From assembly GCA_020630335.1 (NCBI GenBank), contig JAHDBN010000003.1:103750-167749 (forward strand): a DNA stretch of 64,000 nt, in the 5' to 3' direction. The notes below the pieces were generated by a model. That model ran no database searches, was not told where the DNA came from, and saw only the letters and a list, made by a program, of their open reading frames with translations. This stretch comes from Bacteriovoracaceae bacterium. GTDB lineage: Bacteria; Bdellovibrionota; Bacteriovoracia; Bacteriovoracales; Bacteriovoracaceae. Position numbers and translations under genes: made by a program. Shown one piece after another: positions 43,748-52,258 of the stretch (positions within the stretch are counted from its first letter, which is position 1; each line of letters opens with the position of its first letter).

Positions 43748-44194
43748 TTATTCAAAAGAGATATACTTTATTTTACAAACTCTCTTTCGTGAGAAGAAGC
43801 CTTTTTTAATCTTGACTTCTCTTGTCGCCACAAAAGAAGGATTCTCATATAATTCATTCAAAGTATCCTTGCAGCTATTTGCTTTAACTTTTAGTTTTTC
43901 TTTGTGTAAGAATTTTCCTGATCCACCTGAATTGATCACCCAAATAGAACATTCATGTCCTAGAACAACCGGGTTATCAATATGTATCCAAACTTCCACA
44001 TCAGAAATAATGCTTAATCCATCATTTTTTTGCTCCTGAGTTAACATTTGTTCATATACTTGAGTTCTTTTCGCACATTCCGCTTTTGCTCTTTCTTCTG
44101 ATCTCGAAAGTAACTCTTTTCCGATGAGAACTTTTTGTTCTGCATAGCTTAAAGTAGTAAAAGTGATAAAAAATAATAAGCTAAAAAATTTCAA
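43748..44194 (-). CDS. small secreted protein of unknown function
   Basis: Not recognised. 148 aa with a signal peptide (SLLFFITFTTLSYA). The mature part is mixed alpha/beta with four cysteines (KAECAKR, GHECSIW, NSCKDT, RVCKIK), suggesting two disulfides. The sequence VWIHIDNPVVLGHEC hints at a beta-sandwich. It follows the secreted-protein gene at 44272 on the same strand with a 77-bp gap containing a hairpin. It has its own AGGAG ribosome binding site. Confidence 0.6.
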   Translation of the reverse strand: MKFFSLLFFITFTTLSYAEQKVLIGKELLSRSEERAKAECAKRTQVYEQMLTQEQKNDGLSIISDVEVWIHIDNPVVLGHECSIWVINSGGSGKFLHKEKLKVKANSCKDTLNELYENPSFVATREVKIKKGFFSRKRVCKIKYISFE

Positions 44195-44235
44195 AATAAC
44201 CTCCTAAAGTTATATGTTAAAGTTAAGATATATTA

Positions 44236-44258
44236 GTGTCCCTATTTACGAGGGACAC
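44236..44258. terminator. strong hairpin between two small secreted-protein genes
   Basis: GTGTCCCT and AGGGACAC form an 8-bp GC-containing stem around a 7-nt loop, 14 bp past the stop of the gene at 44272. The T-rich side faces the plus strand, where no gene reads towards it, so on the minus strand it may stabilise a 3' end or attenuate instead of fully terminating. Confidence 0.45.
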
Positions 44259-44271
44259 ATTTTTATTTTTA

Positions 44272-44796
44272 TTAGTTGGATCCAGAATATACAATGTCGC
44301 AGGTCCACTCATTGGTTCCGGTTGAGTGCTCTTTTCTATAAATTGGCTCTACAATTGTTCCGACGTTATTAGTAGTTGGCCCCGAAAGACTATACGAGTA
44401 CATAATTTTATTCACTGATTTTAAATCATGGGATAGCAAGAAAGTATATGAGATATTCAGAATATAATCTAAGTCAATATGATCTAAGCCAAGAGTAGGA
44501 TTGTCTTTTTTAACCTGGTTATAGTCATAATAATAACTCAGTGTGATTTGATCTCCATCGACAACAATATCATACTTACGAAAATGGTTATTTAAAATAG
44601 AGTTTTTTGAGACTTTTTTTCCATCTTCACATTTAAATGTGGAGAAGCGAAGGCTGTCTTTTAAAGCCTCGATAATTTTCTTTTTATCATTTAGTTCACC
44701 AGTGATATTTGAACTATTTTTGTTTTCGTAAGATGAGCTCTCTGCATGAACTAGGTTTACTGAAAGTAATGCCAGTAATGTTAAAATTTTCTTCAT
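44272..44796 (-). CDS. small secreted protein of unknown function
   Basis: Not recognised. 174 aa with a signal peptide (ILTLLALLSVNLVHA). The mature chain is Asn/Ser-rich, then beta-rich, with two cysteines (STFKCEDGKK and WTCDIVY) placed so as to close the domain. The ribosome binding site AAAGGAG is strong. A TTGTTT-17-TTATAG promoter lies upstream, and the 23-bp palindrome at 44894 sits immediately before its -35 box. The same arrangement precedes the TIGR02147 gene, suggesting common control. Confidence 0.6.
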   Translation of the reverse strand: MKKILTLLALLSVNLVHAESSSYENKNSSNITGELNDKKKIIEALKDSLRFSTFKCEDGKKVSKNSILNNHFRKYDIVVDGDQITLSYYYDYNQVKKDNPTLGLDHIDLDYILNISYTFLLSHDLKSVNKIMYSYSLSGPTTNNVGTIVEPIYRKEHSTGTNEWTCDIVYSGSN

Positions 44797-44893
44797 TTTT
44801 TCTCCTTTGTTAGTGCCCTATTTTTTAAGTCGGAACACAGTTATTGTTTAAATCGAGGAGACTATAACAGCTAGTAGGGTTGGGAAACAAGCA

Positions 44894-44916
44894 CTTTTCC
44901 ACAAAGTGTGGAAAAG
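44894..44916 (-). promoter_or_regulatory. 23-bp palindrome upstream of a secreted-protein gene
   Basis: CTTTTCCACA-AAG-TGTGGAAAAG is a perfect 10-bp inverted repeat containing the 15-mer TCCACAAAGTGTGGA seen at 43500. On the minus strand it ends about 4 bp before TTGTTT, with TTATAG 17 bp further on. Confidence 0.6.
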
Positions 44917-45064
44917 TAGAGTTCTACATATATTTTTTACAGTGTTAATTCTGGAGAGTTTTTTGTCTCTTTTAGTTACCACTATTCAAATACTAAATTG
45001 TTTATCGAGATCAATAATTTTGATGATTAACTACAAGAAAAGTAATAGTTCAGAGTTATTTTAG

Positions 45065-45691
45065 TTATTTTCCCAAAAACGATCGGATCCCACTAAATAT
45101 ATGCTCAACGGAAACTGCCATAAGAAAAAGTCCCATTACTCGAGTGAAAACATTCAAAGCAACTCTGCCAAGTAAGGCCCTGATTTGTCTACTAAAGGTA
45201 AACAAGATCTTTACTATCAAAGATAAAACAACCATGCAGACGACTGCATAGAGCCAATGCTTTGGAGAAGAGAATTTATACGAATTAATAATTGAAGCCG
45301 TAATTGTTCCAGGACCTGCAAGCATTGGAATAGCGAGTGGAACTATTCCAATCTCTCTTATTTTAGACTGCCTATCAATTTCGTCTTGGTTAATCTTCGT
45401 TGGAGAGTTTTCTGCTTTAATCATGTTTAAAGCAGTCAAGGCAATAATAATTCCTCCGCCAATTTGAAAAGAAGGAAGTTGAATACCAAAGAAGCCAAGA
45501 ATATTGTTTCCAAAAAACGTAGCAAGCAAAAGAGTTACTAAGACTGCAAAAGCACAATTATTTGATATTTTTGAAAGCTCATCTCTTGAATAGGGTGCAG
45601 TTAGGGTGATAAATACTGGTAGTGCTCCTAAAGGATTAAGAATGGCAAGCATGGACATAAAATAATTAATAATTTCAGCACTATTTTCCAT
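45065..45691 (-). CDS. MarC-family integral membrane protein
   Basis: Inner-membrane protein of 208 aa with six predicted membrane segments. Family motifs are LAILNPLGALPVFITLT at the N-terminus and PLAIPMLAGPGTITASI in the middle. The MarC family is widespread and of unsettled function; an early link to multiple antibiotic resistance was not sustained. GGAG precedes the ATG. It follows cinA by 15 bp on the same strand and is probably co-transcribed with it. Confidence 0.9.
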   Translation of the reverse strand: MENSAEIINYFMSMLAILNPLGALPVFITLTAPYSRDELSKISNNCAFAVLVTLLLATFFGNNILGFFGIQLPSFQIGGGIIIALTALNMIKAENSPTKINQDEIDRQSKIREIGIVPLAIPMLAGPGTITASIINSYKFSSPKHWLYAVVCMVVLSLIVKILFTFSRQIRALLGRVALNVFTRVMGLFLMAVSVEHIFSGIRSFLGK

Positions 45692-45706
45692 GTATTCTCC
45701 TTTTAA

Positions 45707-46918
45707 TTATTTCTCCAGAATCTCTTTTAAAAAGTGAAAGGCAAGCTCTGTGAAAACGATCTTATTTTTATCTCGGTCTTTATGATACTTAAAAAATTTA
45801 CTGTCAACACTATTTTTTGAAGATATTGAAATCCAAACATGAGGCGGCGTTTCTCCTTGAAAATCTAAGTGACCAGTTGTTGAGATGGCGTAGTCTGTTT
45901 GAAACTTTTCTCTAATATTTTGTGCCATTGCTTCTGAGACCTCTTTGCTGACAACGCCGTATTGCTCAATCATATCTTGCGAGACTTTAAGCTGAGAGGT
46001 TTTTAAGTGGTTTTGATAAGCAACTAGAGATCCTTGGAAATAAGCAGAACTCCCAGAGTATTTCGTTAGATTCTGAGCGATCATACCTGAGGTACAAGAT
46101 TCAGCGGATGCGATTGTCTGCTTACTATTTAAAAGCATATTATGGATAATTTCTTGAATCGAAATTAATCCCTGTCCCCAGATGATATTTGAAATATTAG
46201 AATTTTTGATAATTCTTTCAATTTTAGATTTTTTTTCCTTGAGTTCATCTAAGGAATCACTTTGGATTTTGACTCCAATATCAACACCATAATCTTGTGG
46301 TAGGGAAGAAACTTCTCCCAGTAATGACAATTTTTCCCAAAGCTTTGGAGCTAATTCTCTAAAAATAGTAATCTCTGGTACCCCATGTGTTCTAAAGATG
46401 AACTTTTCTTGTAATGTGTTTTGAGTCAAAAGATTAGGCAAAAAACTTTCAATCATAGAAGAGAACTCTCTTGGAACTCCAGGAAGCAAAAGGAGTTTAT
46501 GTGTCTTTGAGTATAGGCCTGGTGCAAATCCAGTCGGATTGTAGACTGCTATGAAATCTTTAGGAATCAGATGATAGTGATAATTTTTCTCAATATAAGG
46601 TTTACTCTTTAAATCAAACTGCTTTTTAATAATTTCTAAAGCTTCATCTGAGTAAGTTAGATCTAGGTTTAAAGCTGAAGCGATGGCTGATTTAGTGAGA
46701 TCATCTTCAGTAGGGCCTAGGCCTCCGGACAAGATCAGTAGATCATCGTTATGAGTGAGGTGATCTTTGATATTTTTAGGATCATCAGAGCAGAATATGG
46801 CCTTTTGAAGAGAAAAACCCATGTTTTCTAAGTACTTTCCAAGAAAAAAAAGATTTTTATCTTGAGTCGTTCCGTCTATTAATTCATTGCCGATACATAA
46901 AAGAGATATTTTTTTCAT
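45707..46918 (-). CDS. cinA: CinA-family protein (NMN deamidase/ADP-ribose pyrophosphatase)
   Basis: Two-domain CinA of 403 aa. The N-terminal MoCF/COG1058 domain shows IGNELIDGTTQDKN and LSGGLGPTEDDLT. The C-terminal PncC-like amidase domain shows SAESCTSGMIAQNLTKYSG, AYQNHLK and GVVSKEVSEAMAQ. It acts in pyridine-nucleotide salvage and repair, and in some bacteria is co-induced with competence. The gene is divergent from the FAD oxidoreductase with about 40 bp between the starts. Confidence 0.93.
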   Translation of the reverse strand: MKKISLLCIGNELIDGTTQDKNLFFLGKYLENMGFSLQKAIFCSDDPKNIKDHLTHNDDLLILSGGLGPTEDDLTKSAIASALNLDLTYSDEALEIIKKQFDLKSKPYIEKNYHYHLIPKDFIAVYNPTGFAPGLYSKTHKLLLLPGVPREFSSMIESFLPNLLTQNTLQEKFIFRTHGVPEITIFRELAPKLWEKLSLLGEVSSLPQDYGVDIGVKIQSDSLDELKEKKSKIERIIKNSNISNIIWGQGLISIQEIIHNMLLNSKQTIASAESCTSGMIAQNLTKYSGSSAYFQGSLVAYQNHLKTSQLKVSQDMIEQYGVVSKEVSEAMAQNIREKFQTDYAISTTGHLDFQGETPPHVWISISSKNSVDSKFFKYHKDRDKNKIVFTELAFHFLKEILEK

Positions 46919-46960
46919 AGGATTTGAATTCTCACTTAGATAAAGTATAAACGGATTGTG

Positions 46961-48481
46961 ATGAAAAAAGAAATTAGCTTTTCTCTAGATTTTGATAAAG
47001 ATGTGGATGAGTATCTACAAAAAAAGTATAAAACTACTAATTATCAAATACTTTCTAGAAGTCTCGACGCTAGGAAAGCGCCATTGGGAAGAGTTCCCCA
47101 ATATGTTTTTCGAGTATTATTTGGAAATGATGAAAAGCAAGATTTTTTGCCTAATATTAAGCTTTCGTTAAATCAGCCCCCTGTGATTATTGGCTCAGGG
47201 CCAGCAGGACTTTTTGCGGCCTTAAGACTTAAAGACTATGGGATTAAATCTATTGTCTTAGAAAGAGGAGAGGCAGTTCAAGAGAGAATGCTTAGTATTT
47301 CTAAATACTGGAGGTATGGAAAACTAAATACTGAAAGCAACGTTTGTTTTGGTGAAGGTGGTGCAGGTCTATTTAGTGATGGAAAGTTATATACTAGAGT
47401 GAAATCACCTTTTATTAAATATGTCTTAGAAAAATTCGTCTCTTATGGAGCTGATGAGAAAATTTTATATATTGCAAACCCTCATCTTGGTAGTCATAAG
47501 ATTAGAAAAATTATTAAAAAGATGACTCAGGAGTTAATTGATTTTGGATCAGAGGTTCGGTTTAACTCTAAGGTTGAAGATTTATTGATTGAAAATGATA
47601 GAGTGCTTGGAGTTAAGCTTTCTAATGAAGAAAAAATACATACTCAACATGTTATTTTGGCAGCAGGACATAGTGCTAGACATTTTTATGAGAAAATTTA
47701 TAAGAAAAATGTAAGTATGAAGAAAAAAGATTTCGCTGTAGGTGTCAGGATAGAGCATCAAAAAAAGTATTTAGACCAAATTCAATTTGGAAAGTTTGCC
47801 AAAGACCTAGGGGCTGCGACTTATAAAATTAGTTATCATGACCATGAAAAAAATGTGGGGACTTATAGTTTTTGTATGTGTCCAGGTGGTTATGTGCTTT
47901 CAAGCGGAACAGAAGAAGGGAAGATTGTTACGAATGGAATGAGTAATGATTCTCATAATTCTCCTTGGTCTAATGCGGGGATAGTGGTTAGTGTTAAATC
48001 AGAGAACTTATCAGAGGGTATGTTCTCTGGATTTGATTTTATTGAAGATATTGAAAAGAAAGCTTATGAGGAAGCTATAAGAAAAGGATCAGGAAGAGAG
48101 TTACCTGCGGTGACATTAGGTGAATTTTTGAATGATTCTCTAGATGAAAGTAAAGAGCTACCTAAAACCTCAGTTCCATCAAAATTAGTGAAATCTAATT
48201 TCAGAAATATTTTTCCTGAATTTATTATCAAGCAATTACAAATTGCTTTTGAGGAATTTAATAAAAAGTTATCAGGGTTTTCTCATCATGATGCCTTGTT
48301 AATTGCGCCTGAAACGAGGACTTCATCACCAATTACAATCTCAAGAGACAAATCTAGCTTTGAGAGCATAAGTACGAAAGGCCTTTATCCTTGCGGAGAA
48401 GGAGCGGGGTATGCTGGTGGAATTACTTCAGCAGCAGTTGATGGAATTAAACTCGTAGAATCTTTGGTTAAATCACTTTAA
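46961..48481 (+). CDS. FAD-dependent oxidoreductase (COG2509-like)
   Basis: Cytoplasmic flavoprotein of about 506 aa. The first 80 residues form a small alpha/beta domain (ILSRSLDARKAPLGRVPQYV). The dinucleotide-binding motif PVIIGSGPAGLFAALRL follows near 74, and the C-terminal FAD motif is near GLYPCGEGAGYAGGI. The order and wording match the uncharacterised FAD-utilising dehydrogenase group COG2509. ATG 46961 is preceded in frame by GTG 46958. TTGAAT-16-TATAAA would place the transcript start at about 46958, so the message may be leaderless. The 3' end overlaps the convergent kinase gene by 9 bp. Confidence 0.85.
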   Translation: MKKEISFSLDFDKDVDEYLQKKYKTTNYQILSRSLDARKAPLGRVPQYVFRVLFGNDEKQDFLPNIKLSLNQPPVIIGSGPAGLFAALRLKDYGIKSIVLERGEAVQERMLSISKYWRYGKLNTESNVCFGEGGAGLFSDGKLYTRVKSPFIKYVLEKFVSYGADEKILYIANPHLGSHKIRKIIKKMTQELIDFGSEVRFNSKVEDLLIENDRVLGVKLSNEEKIHTQHVILAAGHSARHFYEKIYKKNVSMKKKDFAVGVRIEHQKKYLDQIQFGKFAKDLGAATYKISYHDHEKNVGTYSFCMCPGGYVLSSGTEEGKIVTNGMSNDSHNSPWSNAGIVVSVKSENLSEGMFSGFDFIEDIEKKAYEEAIRKGSGRELPAVTLGEFLNDSLDESKELPKTSVPSKLVKSNFRNIFPEFIIKQLQIAFEEFNKKLSGFSHHDALLIAPETRTSSPITISRDKSSFESISTKGLYPCGEGAGYAGGITSAAVDGIKLVESLVKSL

Positions 48482-50395
48482 ATTATGGATTTTGTCTTTT
48501 TCTATATTTAATAAAATTCTTTTCTTAATTTTGTGTTTTTTATTAATAATATAAGATGGGTGAGTTCCAGCAGGCATTCTATAATTATCAAAAGGCATTT
48601 TCTTAGAAAAAATTTCACCTTGATATTTATATTTTAGAACTGTCCCGTTAGGAAAGACATTTCCTGAATTTAAAAGCCCTTCTTCTCTGTACTTTAAATC
48701 ATCAATATAAATCTTCGCTGTTTTTGATTGATCAGTTAAAGTAACTGCATGATAGAAAGGAGTATGGTTTTTCTTTTGAACCTTAATTCGTAGCTTTTCA
48801 TTTAAATTTACTCTTGTTCCAAGCCCAGAATAAGCCACCTGATCTCCATTAATATATATAGCAGTAGAAGCATCGTAATTTTCAAAAAAGATTGTACCTT
48901 TAGTATCATTTTCTTTGATAATTTTTAAAATATCTTTATCTTCAGCATCAGTGTGAGACTTATTAGAGCTGATCACTCGCTCAATTGTTTTATTTTCTTT
49001 TAAGTATGGTAATCCCAAATAGCCAAGTCCTGCAATCAAAGCAATAGATAGAGCAATTCTATATGATCTTTTCTTTGGCTCCTCTTTTCTGAAACTTGGG
49101 TTTGATAAAGACTTTGGAGCATAACGAACTTGATTTGTTTTAGTTCTTCCACTTTTTGTTTTTTCTAGTACAGGTACATCTTTTAGTGCTGATTGAATTC
49201 GAGCATTTTCTTTTGAAATAATATCATTGAAATTATTTCTTCTTGTTGTTCTTGTGAAATCAACACTTAAGTCCGCATCCGTTTCCTCTAAAGCAAGATC
49301 TATTGTTCTATTTTCTTTTTTAGTAACAATTAAAGCTTCTACAGTAGATGCATCAATTCCTTCATACATATTCTTATTAGCATTTGAAGAATCATAATCA
49401 CTTAAGAAAGGCTTAATGTTAATTTTTCCATATTCTTTTAACCTTTCTCTATCAGCTTTGATATCTTCTTTAAATAATTCTTTAGAAAAATAAGCTAGAT
49501 CGGTAGAGTTAAACTCTGGATAAGAAGAGTAAAGAAATCTAACTAACGCTCTATTAAGAGCGTCCATGTTTTTAAATCTATTATTTCTATCCTTACTTAA
49601 TGCCTTTAAAACAATGTCATCTAGCTCTGTTGGAACATTAGGATTAATTGTCGAAGGAGGTGGAATCTCACAAGCTTGAATCTTCTTTAAAACAGCTAGA
49701 TCATTAGCAGCAGTAAAAAGTTTGGTGCTACATAACATCTCCCAAAGAGTGATACCTACTGCGAATTGATCATAACGATGATCAAGTTCTAGTCCATCTA
49801 AGTATTCAGGAGCTAAATAAGAGAGTTTTCCTTTTATCGTTCCTGCTTGAGTTGCTTCAGAATTTGTTTCTGCTTTTGCAATCCCAAAATCAATAACTTT
49901 TACTGAACCATCATAGGTGAGCATGACATTGTGAGGAGAAATATCTCTGTGAACAATATTATAAGTCTTACCTGTTAGTTTATCAGTAAATGTATGAGCA
50001 TAATGTAGAGCTTGAGCTACTTGTGAGATAATAAAAGTTGAAATCTCAACAGGGAATACAAACTTTCTTTTCTTTAATCTATCTAGGTATTGTTTCAAAT
50101 TTTTGCCATCAACATATTCCATGGCAGTGTAAAGAACTGTGTCTACTTCACCATAGTCATATGTTTGAGCAATGTTAGGGTGTATAAGACCAAAAGTTAC
50201 CTTCAGCTCGTCTTTAAACATTTGAACAAAGGCCGGGTCGTTTGAGTATTGCTGCTGAATCATTTTAATCGCAACAATTTTATTCGCTTGCTCTCCAAGG
50301 AAACGCGCACGACAAATCTTTGCCATACCACCATCAACCAGATGATCTAAAATAAGATAGCGCCCAAATCGTTTAAGCTTTAAGTCTTGCGACAT
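48473..50395 (-). CDS. membrane Ser/Thr protein kinase (PknB-like) with PEGA-like C-terminus
   Basis: Hanks-type kinase of 640 aa. Kinase motifs run in order: LVDGGMAKICRARF (the glycine loop), VAIKM with Lys44, VHRDISPHNVML (catalytic loop), VIDFGIAKA (DFG) and APEYLDG. A Thr-rich linker follows, then one membrane segment (about 446-466, IALSIALIAGLGYLGLPYL), then an extracytoplasmic part with a PEGA-like block (GTIFFENYDASTAIYING). It could phosphorylate partners of the FHA proteins in this window (38462 and 53880), which is an inference. Confidence 0.92.
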   Translation of the reverse strand: MSQDLKLKRFGRYLILDHLVDGGMAKICRARFLGEQANKIVAIKMIQQQYSNDPAFVQMFKDELKVTFGLIHPNIAQTYDYGEVDTVLYTAMEYVDGKNLKQYLDRLKKRKFVFPVEISTFIISQVAQALHYAHTFTDKLTGKTYNIVHRDISPHNVMLTYDGSVKVIDFGIAKAETNSEATQAGTIKGKLSYLAPEYLDGLELDHRYDQFAVGITLWEMLCSTKLFTAANDLAVLKKIQACEIPPPSTINPNVPTELDDIVLKALSKDRNNRFKNMDALNRALVRFLYSSYPEFNSTDLAYFSKELFKEDIKADRERLKEYGKINIKPFLSDYDSSNANKNMYEGIDASTVEALIVTKKENRTIDLALEETDADLSVDFTRTTRRNNFNDIISKENARIQSALKDVPVLEKTKSGRTKTNQVRYAPKSLSNPSFRKEEPKKRSYRIALSIALIAGLGYLGLPYLKENKTIERVISSNKSHTDAEDKDILKIIKENDTKGTIFFENYDASTAIYINGDQVAYSGLGTRVNLNEKLRIKVQKKNHTPFYHAVTLTDQSKTAKIYIDDLKYREEGLLNSGNVFPNGTVLKYKYQGEIFSKKMPFDNYRMPAGTHPSYIINKKHKIKKRILLNIEKDKIHNLK

Positions 50396-50484
50396 ATTAT
50401 TAACCTCTATGAATCTTTTCGGTAATGAAAAAGATTACTTGAGGATATTTTTTGGCAGTGTTGTTTTTTTTCTTTTACCTATAA

Positions 50485-51321
50485 TTAGGAAAATCTATTT
50501 ACTTGTTTAGAAGCAGAAATCTTTCTTTGATTAATAACATTAGTCATTTCGATCACGATTTGATCTAGGGATTTATCGGTAATATCAAAAATAGGCCAAA
50601 GGGGATTAGCCTTAAATACCTGACTGGAAAACTCAAGCTCTTCTCTTACATTAGATATCTCAGAATAGTTTTCTGAATAAACATCTTTTGTAACCATTCT
50701 ATTCTTTCTAATATCAGCTAAGTTGTCTGCTTTTATCGTGAGGCCTAAGATCTTTCTTTGATCTATATCTTTTAAAACTGTATTTAAATCTAGGTCTTTA
50801 CTAAGTGTTATATTAACGACTTTAAAGCCTTCAGTTGAAAGAAAAACTGAAAGAGGTGACTTAGAAGTCCCCGAAATACCAATGAGAATCAAATCAGCTT
50901 CATTAAGACTTTCAGTTGAAATAGACTCATCATTTTTCAGAGCAAACTCAATAGCTCTAACTTTATGAAAATATTTATCATCTAATTTATTATGTAATAA
51001 GCCGGGAATATAGTTAGGCTCTTGGTTTAAAACTGAAGAAAATTGCTGAATTAATGGGCCCAAGAGATCAACATGATTAAGAGTCGCTGCATTTTTTAAC
51101 ATATGGTTTCTAAGCTTTGGATCTACAAATGTAAAAGGAATAATATCATGATGAATAGAAGCTTCTAATAAGATTTTATCTAGCTCTTCTATAGATCTAA
51201 TATTATTTTTTAACTCTAAGGTTTCATTAAGATTTTGATATTGAGAAAGAATAGAGTCTAGAATTGATTTTCCAGTTTTTCCTGTTCCATCTGATAACAA
51301 TAAAATTTTAAGATTATTCAT
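50485..51321 (-). CDS. ppsR: PpsR/PDRP-like kinase-pyrophosphorylase
   Basis: Member of the DUF299 family of bifunctional regulators that phosphorylate and dephosphorylate phosphoenolpyruvate synthase or pyruvate phosphate dikinase in response to ADP/Pi. About 279 aa. The opening LLSDGTGKTGKSI and the P-loop GISGTSKSPLSVFLS are both present; the usual Arg of GVSRTSK is Gly here. ATG 51321 is the first codon of the conserved region. A further ATG at 51333 lies within miaA, and the gene overlaps the miaA stop. The regulated enzyme is not in this window. Confidence 0.82.
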   Translation of the reverse strand: MNNLKILLLSDGTGKTGKSILDSILSQYQNLNETLELKNNIRSIEELDKILLEASIHHDIIPFTFVDPKLRNHMLKNAATLNHVDLLGPLIQQFSSVLNQEPNYIPGLLHNKLDDKYFHKVRAIEFALKNDESISTESLNEADLILIGISGTSKSPLSVFLSTEGFKVVNITLSKDLDLNTVLKDIDQRKILGLTIKADNLADIRKNRMVTKDVYSENYSEISNVREELEFSSQVFKANPLWPIFDITDKSLDQIVIEMTNVINQRKISASKQVNRFS

Positions 51322-52258
51322 ATAAAAACTCATCGACTTTTAAATCGATTTTATCTCTTTGCTCTAAGGGGTTAAATGTTAACTTATCAACCTTATTAAA
51401 CCATGTACGCTGAGATTTGGCGAGTTGTCTTGTAGATATATTAATGCGCTCTATACACTGCTCTAAGCTAACTTTTCCATTCAAATAATCAATTGTTTCT
51501 TTATAACCAATCGATTGCAATGGTTTAGGAATATTTGGAAATTTCTTAAGAAGGCCTTGTACTTCTTGAATTAAACCAGAATCTATCATCTTTTGAGTTC
51601 TTTTTTCAATGATCTTTAAGTGCTGCTCTTTTGGAAGATCAAGATGTAGGTGTAAGAGATCCCAATTGAATTTTTCAGAGTTCCAGTTTTCTTGGTTTTG
51701 ATTTTCTTTGTCTTTTAAAGATCTCGCTTGGCTAAATTTCAAACCAGTTAACCAGAAATATTCTACAGCTCTTCTTATTCTATAATGATCGTTTGCATGG
51801 TATCTTTCATAGCTTTCAATATCATTTTCTTTTAAGATAGTTAAAAAAGAAGCAATACCTTCTGTTTCATACAAGTTTTCAGATCTTTTTAAAATCTTAG
51901 GGTCTGTTTTTTTTGATTGATACATTCCCTTAATGATTGCTTGCAAGTAAAAACCGCTACCTCCAACTAAGATAACAGTCTTCGAGTTATCTAATAACTC
52001 ATTAATTTTAGGAATTGCAAGCTCTATAAAAGAATGAGCATTCAGAGGATTTGCGGGAGATCTAAAAGAAACAAAGTGATGTGGTATATTATCCATTTCA
52101 AGACTACTTGGTTTAGCTGTTCCTATATCAAGTCCTTGATAGAATAATAAAGAATCAAAATTTATAATCTCTGCTTGATGCTTTTTAGCTAAATGAATAC
52201 TTAATCCTGTTTTCCCTGAAGATGTAGGCCCTGAAATAATAATGATTGGGCGTTTCAT
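51314..52258 (-). CDS. miaA: tRNA dimethylallyltransferase
   Basis: Adds the dimethylallyl group to A37 of tRNAs reading UNN codons, 314 aa. Motifs are the P-loop GPTSSGKTGLSIHLA, then NFDSLLFYQGLDIGTAKP, VGGSGFYLQAIIKGMY, YRIRRAVEYFWLTG and, near the C-terminus, IGYKETIDYLNG. It overlaps mutL by 4 bp at its start. The mutL-miaA order is widespread in bacteria. Confidence 0.96.
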   Translation of the reverse strand: MKRPIIIISGPTSSGKTGLSIHLAKKHQAEIINFDSLLFYQGLDIGTAKPSSLEMDNIPHHFVSFRSPANPLNAHSFIELAIPKINELLDNSKTVILVGGSGFYLQAIIKGMYQSKKTDPKILKRSENLYETEGIASFLTILKENDIESYERYHANDHYRIRRAVEYFWLTGLKFSQARSLKDKENQNQENWNSEKFNWDLLHLHLDLPKEQHLKIIEKRTQKMIDSGLIQEVQGLLKKFPNIPKPLQSIGYKETIDYLNGKVSLEQCIERINISTRQLAKSQRTWFNKVDKLTFNPLEQRDKIDLKVDEFLYE

